A DNA stretch of 64,000 nt from Gallionella sp. (GTDB taxonomy: Bacteria; Pseudomonadota; Gammaproteobacteria; Burkholderiales; Gallionellaceae), in assembly GCA_028714895.1 (NCBI GenBank), contig JAQTLM010000005.1, positions 106,774 to 170,773 of the forward strand, read 5' to 3'. A model generated the notes under the pieces. The model saw nothing but the letters and a program-made list of their open reading frames with translations, made no database searches and was not told the DNA's origin. Numbering within the stretch: position 1 is the stretch's first letter; every line of letters starts with the position of its first letter. Of this stretch, positions 8,972 to 16,570 are shown piece by piece. The translations under genes were made by a program, and so were the position numbers.

Positions 8972-9745
8972 ATGGACGACCACCAACTGCTGCGTTATAG
9001 CCGGCACATCCTGCTGCCGGAGATCGGCATCGAGGGGCAGCAGCATCTGCTCGATGCCAGGGTGCTGATCATCGGCCTCGGCGGGCTCGGTTCGCCCGCC
9101 GCGCTGTACCTCGCTGCCAGCGGGGTCGGGCAACTGACCCTGTGCGACCATGACACGGTGGATTTCAGCAACCTGCAACGCCAGATCATCCACCGCACCG
9201 CATCGGTCGGTCAGCCCAAGGTTGTCTCCGCTCAGGCCGCGTTGCGCGACATCAATCCCGAAGTCGAGTGCATCGCGCTGCCGGTGCGCGCCGATGAAGC
9301 GCAGTTGCGCGACCTGGCCGCGCAGGCCGATGTGGTGCTGGATTGCAGCGATAACTTCGCGACGCGCTACGCCGTCAACCGCGTTTGTCTGGAGCTGCGC
9401 AAACCGCTGGTCTCGGGTGCGGCGATCCAGTTCGACGGGCAGGTTTCGGTATTCGATTTTCGCAGTCCGGATGCGTTTGAACAAACAGATGCGCCCTGTT
9501 ACAACTGCCTGTTTCCCGAAGACAGCCTGGCCGCCGAATTGCGCTGCGCGACCACCGGAGTGTTCGCCCCGCTGGTCGGCATCATCGGCTCGCTGCAGGC
9601 GGCGGAAACGCTCAAGTTGCTGATGGGCATAGAGCGAGGCCTGAGCGGCAAGCTGCTGACGATCAACGCGCTGGACATGAATATCATGCGCAGCTCGTTG
9701 AGCAAAGACCCCGCCTGCCACGCCTGCGGCGGCACGCCTTCCTAG
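8972..9745 (+). CDS. moeB: Molybdopterin-synthase adenylyltransferase (MoeB/ThiF/HesA family)
   Basis: E1-like enzyme that adenylates the C-terminal glycine of MoaD before sulfur transfer. The 257-residue protein opens with the family signature RYSRHILLPEIG and carries the nucleotide-binding IIGLGGLGSPAALYLA near residues 33-48. The zinc site is formed by CYNC and CHAC near the C-terminus. The position between moaA and moaC supports MoeB rather than ThiF, although such proteins sometimes serve both MoaD and ThiS. Confidence 0.93.
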   Translation: MDDHQLLRYSRHILLPEIGIEGQQHLLDARVLIIGLGGLGSPAALYLAASGVGQLTLCDHDTVDFSNLQRQIIHRTASVGQPKVVSAQAALRDINPEVECIALPVRADEAQLRDLAAQADVVLDCSDNFATRYAVNRVCLELRKPLVSGAAIQFDGQVSVFDFRSPDAFEQTDAPCYNCLFPEDSLAAELRCATTGVFAPLVGIIGSLQAAETLKLLMGIERGLSGKLLTINALDMNIMRSSLSKDPACHACGGTPS

Positions 9746-9762
9746 ACTGAACAGGTATTCAT

Positions 9763-10269
9763 ATGAACGAATTGACTCATTTTTCCGATGCTGGACGGGC
9801 GCGCATGGTGGATGTTTCGGCAAAATCGGATACCCAGCGCGTCGCGATCGCCAGCGGCGTTCTGCGTATGCAGCCCGCGACACTGGAGCGGATCAGGGCC
9901 GGGCGGATCGCCAAGGGCGACGTGCTGACGGTGGCCGATGTCGGCGCGGTCATGGCGGCGAAGCGCACCTCCGACATGATCCCGATGTGCCACCCCATCG
10001 CGCTGACCGGCGTGGACGTCGAGTTCAGCGAGATCACCGAGCCGGATGCAAGCGGTTGCGTGGGCATCAAGGTCGTCACCACGGCAGGCTGTGTCGGCCA
10101 GACCGGCGTCGAGATGGAGGCGTTGTGCGCCGCCAGTCTGGCGCTGCTGACCATTTACGACATGTGCAAGGCGATTGACCGGGGAATGCGCATCGAGTGC
10201 GTTCAACTGGAAGAAAAGCGCGGCGGCAAGAGCGGCGTTTGGCGACGTGATGAACAGTTTGGGAAATAA
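9763..10269 (+). CDS. moaC: Cyclic pyranopterin monophosphate synthase MoaC
   Basis: Converts 3',8-cyclo-GTP to cyclic pyranopterin monophosphate, the step after MoaA. The 168 residues match the usual length. Active-site blocks are present: MCHPIALTGVD, VGQTGVEMEALCAAS, and IYDMCKAIDR with a KRGGKSG tail. The stop is followed by a AAGGAG motif at 10285-10290 that probably once served moaD, before a repeat element entered the gap. Confidence 0.97.
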   Translation: MNELTHFSDAGRARMVDVSAKSDTQRVAIASGVLRMQPATLERIRAGRIAKGDVLTVADVGAVMAAKRTSDMIPMCHPIALTGVDVEFSEITEPDASGCVGIKVVTTAGCVGQTGVEMEALCAASLALLTIYDMCKAIDRGMRIECVQLEEKRGGKSGVWRRDEQFGK

Positions 10270-10296
10270 TTGAAATGAGTTACGAAGGAGCCAATA

Positions 10297-10440
10297 TGGA
10301 GGCCTCAGAAAATTTAGAGTTCGCCCAAATGCAAGGCGCGGGGAAAATTTCGCCGCGCCGCATATGGGATGATATGCAAGCAAGGAATTTTTCCTGCAAC
10401 GCAGCAGTTGGGATGAAATCTGGATTTTATGAGGCCTCCA
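10297..10440 (+). mobile_element. 144-bp terminal-inverted-repeat element, copy 1 (MITE-like)
   Basis: A non-coding element with 22-bp imperfect inverted ends (TGGAGGCCTCA...; 3 mismatches) flanked by a TA duplication at 10295-10296 and 10441-10442. Inside are three small dyads: GGCGCGG/CCGCGCC, GCATAT/ATATGC and AGGAA/TTCCT. The right end abuts the moaD start: GAGG at 10431-10434, seven bases, then ATG. A second copy lies upstream of lolB (28190-28392) in the same orientation relative to its downstream gene. No transposase is present. Confidence 0.8.
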
Positions 10441-10441
10441 T

Positions 10442-10681
10442 ATGATCAGAGTGTTGTTCTTCGGGCCAGTCGCCGAACGCATCGGCAACAACCAGGCAGC
10501 GGTCGCATTCCGTCCCGGTATCCGCTTGCAGGATGTGCGCGACGAACTGGCGGCGCAATACCCGCAGGCATTCGAGATCGTCTGCTTCGCCGCAGCCAAC
10601 GGCGAGCATGTGCGCGACATGTCGCTGCCGCTCGCGGACAACAGCGAAGTGGCCTTCATGGCCAGGTTTTCGGGAGGATAG
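10442..10681 (+). CDS. moaD: Molybdopterin synthase small subunit MoaD
   Basis: Ubiquitin-like sulfur carrier, 79 residues, ending in Gly-Gly, whose C-terminus becomes the thiocarboxylate used to insert the dithiolene sulfurs. The sequence IRVLFFGPVAERIG followed by a beta-grasp pattern and ARFSGG fits MoaD. Unusually, its ribosome binding site (GAGG, 7 nt spacing) comes from the end of the inserted repeat element, and the A of its ATG is the last base of the target duplication. Confidence 0.95.
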   Translation: MIRVLFFGPVAERIGNNQAAVAFRPGIRLQDVRDELAAQYPQAFEIVCFAAANGEHVRDMSLPLADNSEVAFMARFSGG

Positions 10682-10682
10682 G

Positions 10683-11108
10683 ATGAAACCGGCAGTCAGG
10701 ATTCAGCAGGAAGACTTTTCCCAGGACGAGGAAATCAGGGCATTGCAAGCCAGTTCGAAACGTATGGGCGGCATCGCCACGTTTCTCGGCTGCGCGCGCG
10801 ATTTTTCGGAAGGCCGCGAGGTCTCGGAAATTAGCTTCGATGCCTACGGCAGCATGGCGCTGTCGGAACTGGACAGGTTGCGCAGCGACGCGATCGAGAA
10901 ATTCGGCCTGCTGGATGCACGCATCGTGCATCGCATCGGCACGGTAAAGGGCGGTGAAAATATCGTTTTTATCGCGGCAGGCGCGGAGCATCGCGTCGCC
11001 GCACTGGAAGCCTGCCGCTGGATGATAGACGAGCTGAAGCAGCGCGTGCCGATCTGGAAAAAGGAAATCACGCCGCAGGGCGAGGCGTGGGTGACACCGC
11101 ATCCATGA
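10683..11108 (+). CDS. moaE: Molybdopterin synthase catalytic subunit MoaE
   Basis: Large subunit of molybdopterin synthase, 141 residues, which converts cyclic pyranopterin monophosphate to molybdopterin with MoaD thiocarboxylate. MoaE motifs are GGIATFLGCARD near residue 30, AEHRVAALEACRWMIDELKQRVPIWKKE with the catalytic lysines, and a C-terminal EAWVTPHP. The ATG at 10683 begins one base after the moaD stop, and the gene ends with an ATGA overlap into mobB. Confidence 0.97.
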   Translation: MKPAVRIQQEDFSQDEEIRALQASSKRMGGIATFLGCARDFSEGREVSEISFDAYGSMALSELDRLRSDAIEKFGLLDARIVHRIGTVKGGENIVFIAAGAEHRVAALEACRWMIDELKQRVPIWKKEITPQGEAWVTPHP

Positions 11109-11611
11109 GTGTTGCATCCACAAATCCGCCTGTATTTACCGTTGTCGGCCACTCCGGTTCCGGCAAGACCACGCTGGTTGAAAAATTACTGCGCGAGCTG
11201 AGTGGCAGAGGCCTGCGCGTGGCGACCATCAAACATGCGCATCATAAAGTGGTGCTGGACACCCCCGGCAAGGACAGCTACCGGTACAAACATGCGGGCG
11301 CGGTGATGAGCATGCTGGTCACGTCCAACGAGCTGCAACTAGTCGCCGACGCGGTCGACCAGCGCGAGCCGGAACAACTGGCGCAACGCTTCCTCGGCGA
11401 GGCCGATCTGGTGCTGGCGGAAGGTTTTTCCCACTGCCCAGGGGCGAAGATCGAAGTGCTGCGCCGCGAGTGTGCCAAGCCGCCGCGCTGCACAATCGAG
11501 GATGGGCTGATCGCCATCGTCACCGATATGGATGAAATCTATCCGCAACTGCCGCATTTCGGGTTGGAAGACATCGCAGGTATCACCCAGTTCATGCTCG
11601 ACCGCAAATGA
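11105..11611 (+). CDS. mobB: MobB, molybdopterin-guanine dinucleotide biosynthesis adaptor
   Basis: GTP-binding protein that assists MobA in forming the guanine dinucleotide form of the cofactor. The P-loop GHSGSGKTT is intact near residue 14-22, and the KHAHH and DTPGKDSYRYKHAGA segments are typical. The ATG at 11105 overlaps the moaE stop (ATGA), favoured over an in-frame ATG 18 nt upstream. Length is 168 residues. It overlaps mobA by 4 nt. Contrast with the degenerate homologue at 7192. Confidence 0.95.
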   Translation: MSVASTNPPVFTVVGHSGSGKTTLVEKLLRELSGRGLRVATIKHAHHKVVLDTPGKDSYRYKHAGAVMSMLVTSNELQLVADAVDQREPEQLAQRFLGEADLVLAEGFSHCPGAKIEVLRRECAKPPRCTIEDGLIAIVTDMDEIYPQLPHFGLEDIAGITQFMLDRK

Positions 11612-12192
11612 TTGCAGACTGCACGGCGATAGTCATGGCGGGCGGTGACTCGCAGCGCATGGGGACGGATAAGGCGAGCCTGCTGCTCGACGGGCAAACG
11701 CTGCTGCAAAGCGTGATAGCAACCATGCAACAACTGTTTCCCCAGGTGATTGTCAGCGTGCGCCAGCCGCGCGCAGCAGTCGATTTGCCGCAAATCTGCG
11801 ACGAACAACCCGATGGCGGCCCGCTGGCCGGGCTGGTAGCTAGCCTGGGGCAGATCACCACGCCGTGGGCGTTCATGGTGGCCTGCGACATGCCTTTTGT
11901 CGTGCCGGAAGTGGTCGAGCTGCTTGCAGGGTATCGTTTGCAGCATCAGGCGGTCGTGCCCGTTGTGCATGGGCATCCGCAGCCGCTGGCGGCATTCTAT
12001 GCGACCAGTTGCCTTGCGCCGCTGCGCACAAGTCTGGTGGCGCAGCAAAAAGGTTTGCGCGGTGTATTGAAACAGTTGGATGTGCGCTATGTGGACGAAG
12101 CCGAGATGCTGGAAGCCGATCCGCAACTGCGCAGTTTTTTTGATCTGGACACGCCGCAGGATTTTGCGGCGGCCTTGAATGGAGTGAGGTAA
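11608..12192 (+). CDS. mobA: Molybdenum cofactor guanylyltransferase MobA
   Basis: Nucleotidyltransferase that links GMP to Mo-molybdopterin to give the MGD cofactor used by DMSO-reductase family enzymes. The N-terminal AIVMAGGDSQRMGTDKASL is the GTP-binding signature, and DEQPDGGPLAGL and ACDMPFV follow in order. Length of 194 residues is normal. ATGA overlap with mobB and a one-base overlap with moeA indicate one tightly coupled operon. Confidence 0.96.
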   Translation: MIADCTAIVMAGGDSQRMGTDKASLLLDGQTLLQSVIATMQQLFPQVIVSVRQPRAAVDLPQICDEQPDGGPLAGLVASLGQITTPWAFMVACDMPFVVPEVVELLAGYRLQHQAVVPVVHGHPQPLAAFYATSCLAPLRTSLVAQQKGLRGVLKQLDVRYVDEAEMLEADPQLRSFFDLDTPQDFAAALNGVR

Positions 12193-13430
12193 TGGAATAT
12201 TTATCCGTAGCAGCAGCGCAACAATGCGTCCTCGAATCGGTGGCCGCGTTTGGTGCGGAGCCAGTGAAACTCGAACAATCGCTGGGCCGCGTGCTGGCCG
12301 AGGAAGTGCGCGCCAACCGTGACCAGCCGCCCTATGACATATCGGCGATGGACGGCTACGCGTTGCGCAGCACGGATCTGGCCGGTATTCCCGCCACGCT
12401 GGAGATCGTCGAAGACATCAAGGCCGGCGATATGCCGACCAAGACGCTGGCATCCGGCCAATGCGCGCGCATCATGACCGGCGCGCCGATGCCGCAGGGC
12501 GCCGATGCTGTGATCCGGGTCGAGGATACTGAAGCAAAACCGAATAATGTGGTGCAGATCAACCAGGCGGTCAAGCCGGGCAACGACATCCGCCGCCTCG
12601 GTGAAAACATGCGCAACGGCGAGGTGGTGTTGACTCCCGGCACTGCAATCACGCCGGGCGTGATCGGCGTGCTGGCGACGGTGAAGCGCGCGCAGGTGCA
12701 GGTGTACCGGCGGCCGCGCGTCGCGATCCTGTCCACCGGCAACGAACTGGAAGGCCTCGACGAACCCGTCGATCCGAACAAGATACCCAATTCCAACAGC
12801 TACGCGCTGATGGGTCAGGTGCAGGCGCTCGGCATCGAGCCGGTGCTGCTTGGCATCGCGCGCGACGATCCCGACGAACTGGCGCGCTATCTGAAGCGCG
12901 GGCTGGAATATGACGTGCTGCTGGTTTCCGGCGGCACCTCGGTCGGCGTGCACGATTACGTCCGCCCGACCATCGAGGCGTTGGGCGCGCAGATGCTGTT
13001 CTGGCGCGTGGCGATGAAGCCGGGGCATCCGGTCGCGTTCGGCAAGGTCGGCGAAAAGATCATTTTTGGGTTGCCCGGCAACCCGGTTTCCAGCATGGTG
13101 TGTTTTGAAGAGTTCGTCGTGCCTGCCTTGCGCCGCATGATGGGACACGCGCGCACCCACCGTCGCACCATCGAGGCGCGGATGACGCATAACGTGAAGC
13201 ACCAGCCGGGACGCACCGAGTTCATCCGCGTGCTGTTGGCGAAGGAGCCGGGCGGCTATACGGCAACCTCTACCGGCGCGCAGGGCAGCGGTATGCTGTT
13301 GTCCATGGCGAGAGCAGACGGATTGGCGGTCGTACCGGGCGACTGCAACGGATTGACGGCGGGCAGCACGGTGGCGGTGCAGTTGCTCGACGGCACGGTT
13401 TTTCAGGATGACGCAGGTTTTAAGGAGTAG
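12192..13430 (+). CDS. moeA: Molybdopterin molybdenumtransferase MoeA
   Basis: Inserts molybdate into adenylated molybdopterin. The 412-residue chain shows DQPPYDISAMDGYALRS near residue 40, the MTGAPMPQGADAVIRVED block, and the catalytic domain motif VSGGTSVGVHDYVRP followed by GLPGNPVSSMVCFEEFVVP. Start and stop codons overlap with mobA by one base (TAATG). Confidence 0.97.
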   Translation: MEYLSVAAAQQCVLESVAAFGAEPVKLEQSLGRVLAEEVRANRDQPPYDISAMDGYALRSTDLAGIPATLEIVEDIKAGDMPTKTLASGQCARIMTGAPMPQGADAVIRVEDTEAKPNNVVQINQAVKPGNDIRRLGENMRNGEVVLTPGTAITPGVIGVLATVKRAQVQVYRRPRVAILSTGNELEGLDEPVDPNKIPNSNSYALMGQVQALGIEPVLLGIARDDPDELARYLKRGLEYDVLLVSGGTSVGVHDYVRPTIEALGAQMLFWRVAMKPGHPVAFGKVGEKIIFGLPGNPVSSMVCFEEFVVPALRRMMGHARTHRRTIEARMTHNVKHQPGRTEFIRVLLAKEPGGYTATSTGAQGSGMLLSMARADGLAVVPGDCNGLTAGSTVAVQLLDGTVFQDDAGFKE

Positions 13431-13432
13431 CT

Positions 13433-13975
13433 ATGACAATCGCACACATCGGCATTCTGACCATTTCCGACCGCGCCAGCTGCGGCGAATACGAGGACAA
13501 GGGCGGCCCCGCCATCCACGCGTGGTTCACGCGCGTGCTGACCTCGCCGTGGGAGGCGGTGGCGAAAGTGATTCCCGACGAACAGCCGGAGATCGAAGCC
13601 GCGCTGCGCCAGTTAAGCGACGTGGAGAACTGCTGCCTGATCGTCACCACCGGCGGTACCGGCCCGGCGTTGCGCGACGTCACGCCGGAAGCCACCGAGG
13701 CGGTATGCGAGAAGATGATGCCGGGCTTCGGCGAACTGATGCGCACCGCGTCGCTGAAGTTCGTGGCGACTGCGATATTGTCAAGGCAAACCGCCGGGAT
13801 ACGCGGCAAGAGCCTGATCGTCAACCTGCCCGGCAAGCCTTCCGCGATCGACGACTGCCTGGACGCCGTTTTCCCGGCCATCCCTTACTGCATCGACCTG
13901 ATCGAGGGCGCGTATCTGGAATCCGACCCGGAGCAGTGCAAGGCGTTTCGTCCCGCGCATGCGAAACCAAGATAG
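13433..13975 (+). CDS. mog: Molybdopterin adenylyltransferase Mog
   Basis: Activates molybdopterin by adenylation before MoeA adds molybdenum. The 180-residue sequence begins IAHIGILTISDRAS and has the TTGGTGPALRDVTPEAT motif and the GKSLIVNLPGKPSAI motif. Length and the C-terminal extension fit the Mog/MogA branch better than MoaB. It closes the biosynthetic part of the operon, 2 nt after moeA. Confidence 0.95.
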   Translation: MTIAHIGILTISDRASCGEYEDKGGPAIHAWFTRVLTSPWEAVAKVIPDEQPEIEAALRQLSDVENCCLIVTTGGTGPALRDVTPEATEAVCEKMMPGFGELMRTASLKFVATAILSRQTAGIRGKSLIVNLPGKPSAIDDCLDAVFPAIPYCIDLIEGAYLESDPEQCKAFRPAHAKPR

Positions 13976-14002
13976 ATATCTACCAAATATAGAGGGAAAA
14001 TC

Positions 14003-14701
14003 ATGCCAGACAGTCAACTAAATTTTGAACCGACGCGCAGTTTTGCCTATCGGTTTGTTCGCTATACAGTGCTGCCCGAAGTAACTAAGGAAGTGGCTTC
14101 GCTTGGTGACAATCCTTTTTTGCTTCGTGAAATTGCCTGGCCGATCATTGATCGTCTATTGACCAAAGAGCAGCAATCTGTGCGTATACCTCGGGCTCAA
14201 TCCGAAGGGGATGACAGCATGGCCAGCATCGTTCGATTTTATGTCAACTTCCTCGCTAAGGGGCTGGATCTATTCAAGTCGATGGGCAACGGCTACTTTC
14301 GTGTTCATTCAGAAGCTGATATTTCCGAAGATGATTTAGTTGATGAAGCAATTGACAGTGGTGATGAGGAAGCGGGCGAATTTGATGGGTGGATTTATGC
14401 CTTCAGCTTTCCCATCATTGTTAAAGCAAACAGTGTATTCCCCATTAAGATAGGCAAAACAGTAGGTGATGTAGATACGCGGGTGGCAGATCAGGCAAAA
14501 GGCTCAGCTTCATTCGAGCAGCCTGTGATTCTTGGTCGCTGGCAAGTCAAACGTGTTGGTCCAACGGAGTTGGCGATTCACAATGTTCTGAAGGCACGCA
14601 ATAAGTGGCGTGAAAATGCGCCCGGGCGTGAGTGGTTCGATACGACCATTGCTGAAGTTGAGTCAATTATCAACTTTGTCAGTAACGAAAAGACTTCTTG
14701 A
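14003..14701 (+). CDS. GIY-YIG superfamily (T5orf172-like) protein
   Basis: A 232-residue protein unrelated to molybdenum metabolism. The C-terminal half (about residues 130-225) reads as a T5orf172/MUG113-type GIY-YIG domain: GWIYAFSFP, then FPIKIGKTVGDVDTRV, then ELAIHNVLKARNKWRENAPGREWFDT. That order (Y, KIGKT, E-helix, GREWF) is characteristic. The N-terminal half is unrecognised and contains an acidic stretch (residues 105-125). Base composition is clearly more AT-rich than the flanking moco genes, suggesting acquisition. Whether it is an active nuclease is unknown. Confidence 0.7.
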   Translation: MPDSQLNFEPTRSFAYRFVRYTVLPEVTKEVASLGDNPFLLREIAWPIIDRLLTKEQQSVRIPRAQSEGDDSMASIVRFYVNFLAKGLDLFKSMGNGYFRVHSEADISEDDLVDEAIDSGDEEAGEFDGWIYAFSFPIIVKANSVFPIKIGKTVGDVDTRVADQAKGSASFEQPVILGRWQVKRVGPTELAIHNVLKARNKWRENAPGREWFDTTIAEVESIINFVSNEKTS

Positions 14702-14740
14702 AAATATATTTTCTGACTGCCCCTCGGTAAGCTAATCAAG

Positions 14741-15523
14741 ATGCGCTCAATTAGTCAGTTTTCAGCAAGGCTGCTGATTTTCGTTTGCCTGTTTGTCGCA
14801 GGGCAAACGGCGCACGCGGGCGAGAAGATCACCATCGCCGCTGCCGCCGATCTCAAGTTCGCGCTGGACGAAATCGTCGTGCTGTTTAACAAGACGCATC
14901 CTGCGGATCAGGTGGAAACCATCTACGGTTCATCCGGCAAATTCCACACGCAAATCCGGCAGGGCGCGCCTTTCGATCTGTATTTCTCCGCCGACATCGC
15001 CTATCCGCGTGCGCTCAAGGAAGAAGGCTCTGCCGGCTCCGAAGTACAGCCCTATGCGGTGGGGCGCATCGTGCTGTGGAGTCCGTCGCGCGACGCCGGT
15101 AGGATGACGCTTGCCGATCTTGCCGACCCGGCCATACGCAAGATCGCGATCGCCAACCCGAAACACGCGCCCTACGGCAAGCGTGCCGAAGAGGCGCTGA
15201 AAGCAGCAGGTGTGTGGGAAAAGGTGGAAGCTAAACTGGTCTATGGCGAAAACGTCGCGCAGGCCGCGCAGTTCGTGCAGACCGGCAACGCGCAGGCCGG
15301 CATCATCGCGTTGTCGCTAGCGCTCAGCCCGGAGCTGGCGAAGCAGGGCGGCTATATGCTGATTTCTGACAAGCTGCATCAACCGCTGGAGCAGGGTTTC
15401 ATCGTCACCAAGCGCGCCGCCACCAACCCGCTGGCGCAGGCGTTCGCAAGTTTCATGGCGGGACAGGAGGCACGCGCAATCATGACGCGTTATGGGTTTG
15501 TGTTGCCGGGAGAAGTGAAATAA
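14741..15523 (+). CDS. modA: Molybdate-binding periplasmic protein ModA
   Basis: Periplasmic component of the molybdate ABC importer, 260 residues. An N-terminal signal peptide (to about residue 27, ending TAHAGE) precedes ITIAAAADLKFALDEIV, and YGSSGKFHTQIRQGAPFDLYFSAD is the oxyanion-binding region. GENVAQAAQFVQTGNAQAGIIALS completes the fold. It is separated from modB by a repeat pair, so coupling within modABC is loosened. Confidence 0.96.
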   Translation: MRSISQFSARLLIFVCLFVAGQTAHAGEKITIAAAADLKFALDEIVVLFNKTHPADQVETIYGSSGKFHTQIRQGAPFDLYFSADIAYPRALKEEGSAGSEVQPYAVGRIVLWSPSRDAGRMTLADLADPAIRKIAIANPKHAPYGKRAEEALKAAGVWEKVEAKLVYGENVAQAAQFVQTGNAQAGIIALSLALSPELAKQGGYMLISDKLHQPLEQGFIVTKRAATNPLAQAFASFMAGQEARAIMTRYGFVLPGEVK

Positions 15524-15594
15524 TTGGTAGGCTTGCCATGAACCTGTTTTATTATTCGAGTATGGAAGAAAAATATATGGATGCCTGCCGTTCC

Positions 15595-15709
15595 GTCATT
15601 CCGGCGAAGGCCGGAATCCAGTCAATAAAACAGCATCCCCCCAACGCGGGTGCAAAGTCCAAAGGCATATCGAATAAAACCGCTGGATTCCGGCCTTCGC
15701 CGGAATGAC
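15595..15709. repeat. Paired inverted repeat element between modA and modB
   Basis: Two 27-bp arms in inverted orientation, GTCATTCCGGCGAAGGCCGG... at 15595-15621 and its mirror at 15683-15709, with about 61 nt between them. Each arm contains its own dyad (CCGGC/GCCGG). The same architecture with different but still self-complementary arms lies between ruvC and ruvA (33780-33894). No coding capacity or T-run terminator. Confidence 0.8.
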
Positions 15710-15732
15710 AAGCTTACAAAAAACTTATCACC

Positions 15733-16419
15733 ATGGAATCTGCTTTCTCTTCCGCCGACCTGTCCGCGATCTGGCTTACCTTCAAGCTGGCTGCGGTGGT
15801 GACCGTCATTCTGCTGCTGGTCGGCACACCGATCGCATGGTGGCTGGCGCGCACCCGTTCTTGGTGGAAGGGGCCGGTCGGTGCGGTGGTCGCGCTGCCG
15901 ATCGTGCTGCCGCCGACCGTGATCGGTTTTTATCTGCTGGTGGCGATGGGGCCGTCCGGGCCGCTTGGTCAACTCACGCAGTCCCTGGGGATCGGCCTGC
16001 TGCCTTTCACCTTCGCGGGGTTGGTGATCGCCTCGGTGTTCTATTCACTGCCGTTCGTGGTGCAGCCGCTGCAAAACGCCTTCGAGGCTATCCCGGAACG
16101 CGCGCTGGAAACTGCCGCGACGCTGCGCGCTTCCGCGCGGGATACCTTTTTCAGCGTGGTGCTGCCGCTGGCCAAGCCTGGCTTCCTAACCGCATCGGTG
16201 CTCGGCTTCGCGCATACCGTCGGCGAATTCGGCGTGGTGCTGATGATCGGCGGCAACATCCCGGACAAGACGCGCGTGGTGTCGGTGCAGATCTACGACC
16301 ATGTCGAGGCGATGGAATATGCCTCGGCGCACTGGCTGTCGGCGGGGATGGTGGTGTTCGCCTTTGTCGCGCTGCTGGCCCTGTATACGCTCAACCCGAC
16401 GGGGAGGCGGCGGTCGTGA
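15733..16419 (+). CDS. modB: Molybdate ABC transporter permease ModB
   Basis: Inner-membrane permease of the molybdate importer, 228 residues with five or so hydrophobic helices. The family loop that docks the ATPase is present: ETAATLRASARDTFFSVVLPLAKPG. Also seen are PIVLPPTVIGFYLL and the GEFGVVLMIGGNIPDKTRVVSVQIYD block typical of ModB. About 150 nt of apparently non-coding DNA separate it from modC. Confidence 0.96.
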   Translation: MESAFSSADLSAIWLTFKLAAVVTVILLLVGTPIAWWLARTRSWWKGPVGAVVALPIVLPPTVIGFYLLVAMGPSGPLGQLTQSLGIGLLPFTFAGLVIASVFYSLPFVVQPLQNAFEAIPERALETAATLRASARDTFFSVVLPLAKPGFLTASVLGFAHTVGEFGVVLMIGGNIPDKTRVVSVQIYDHVEAMEYASAHWLSAGMVVFAFVALLALYTLNPTGRRRS

Positions 16420-16570
16420 CACGTTACTGGCGAAGCCAGCCGATTGCACCCGCAAGGAGTACGCTGATGGGTACCCGGCAGCTTCTCTGCCACCCTTTCG
16501 CAGCGGGAACGGCCGCCCAGCCGCCCATCGCGAATCAATGTGCTGTGCAGTACCACGGAGGGGCGGCTCA

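Noticed and set aside
15595..15709. Reading the paired inverted element as a rho-independent terminator
   Set aside because: Stems are present but no T-run follows, and modB-modC downstream need expression; treated as a repeat.
16420..16570. Possible small gene between modB and modC
   Set aside because: The open frame only continues into modC and has no ribosome binding site or similarity of its own; the first good start signal is at 16571.
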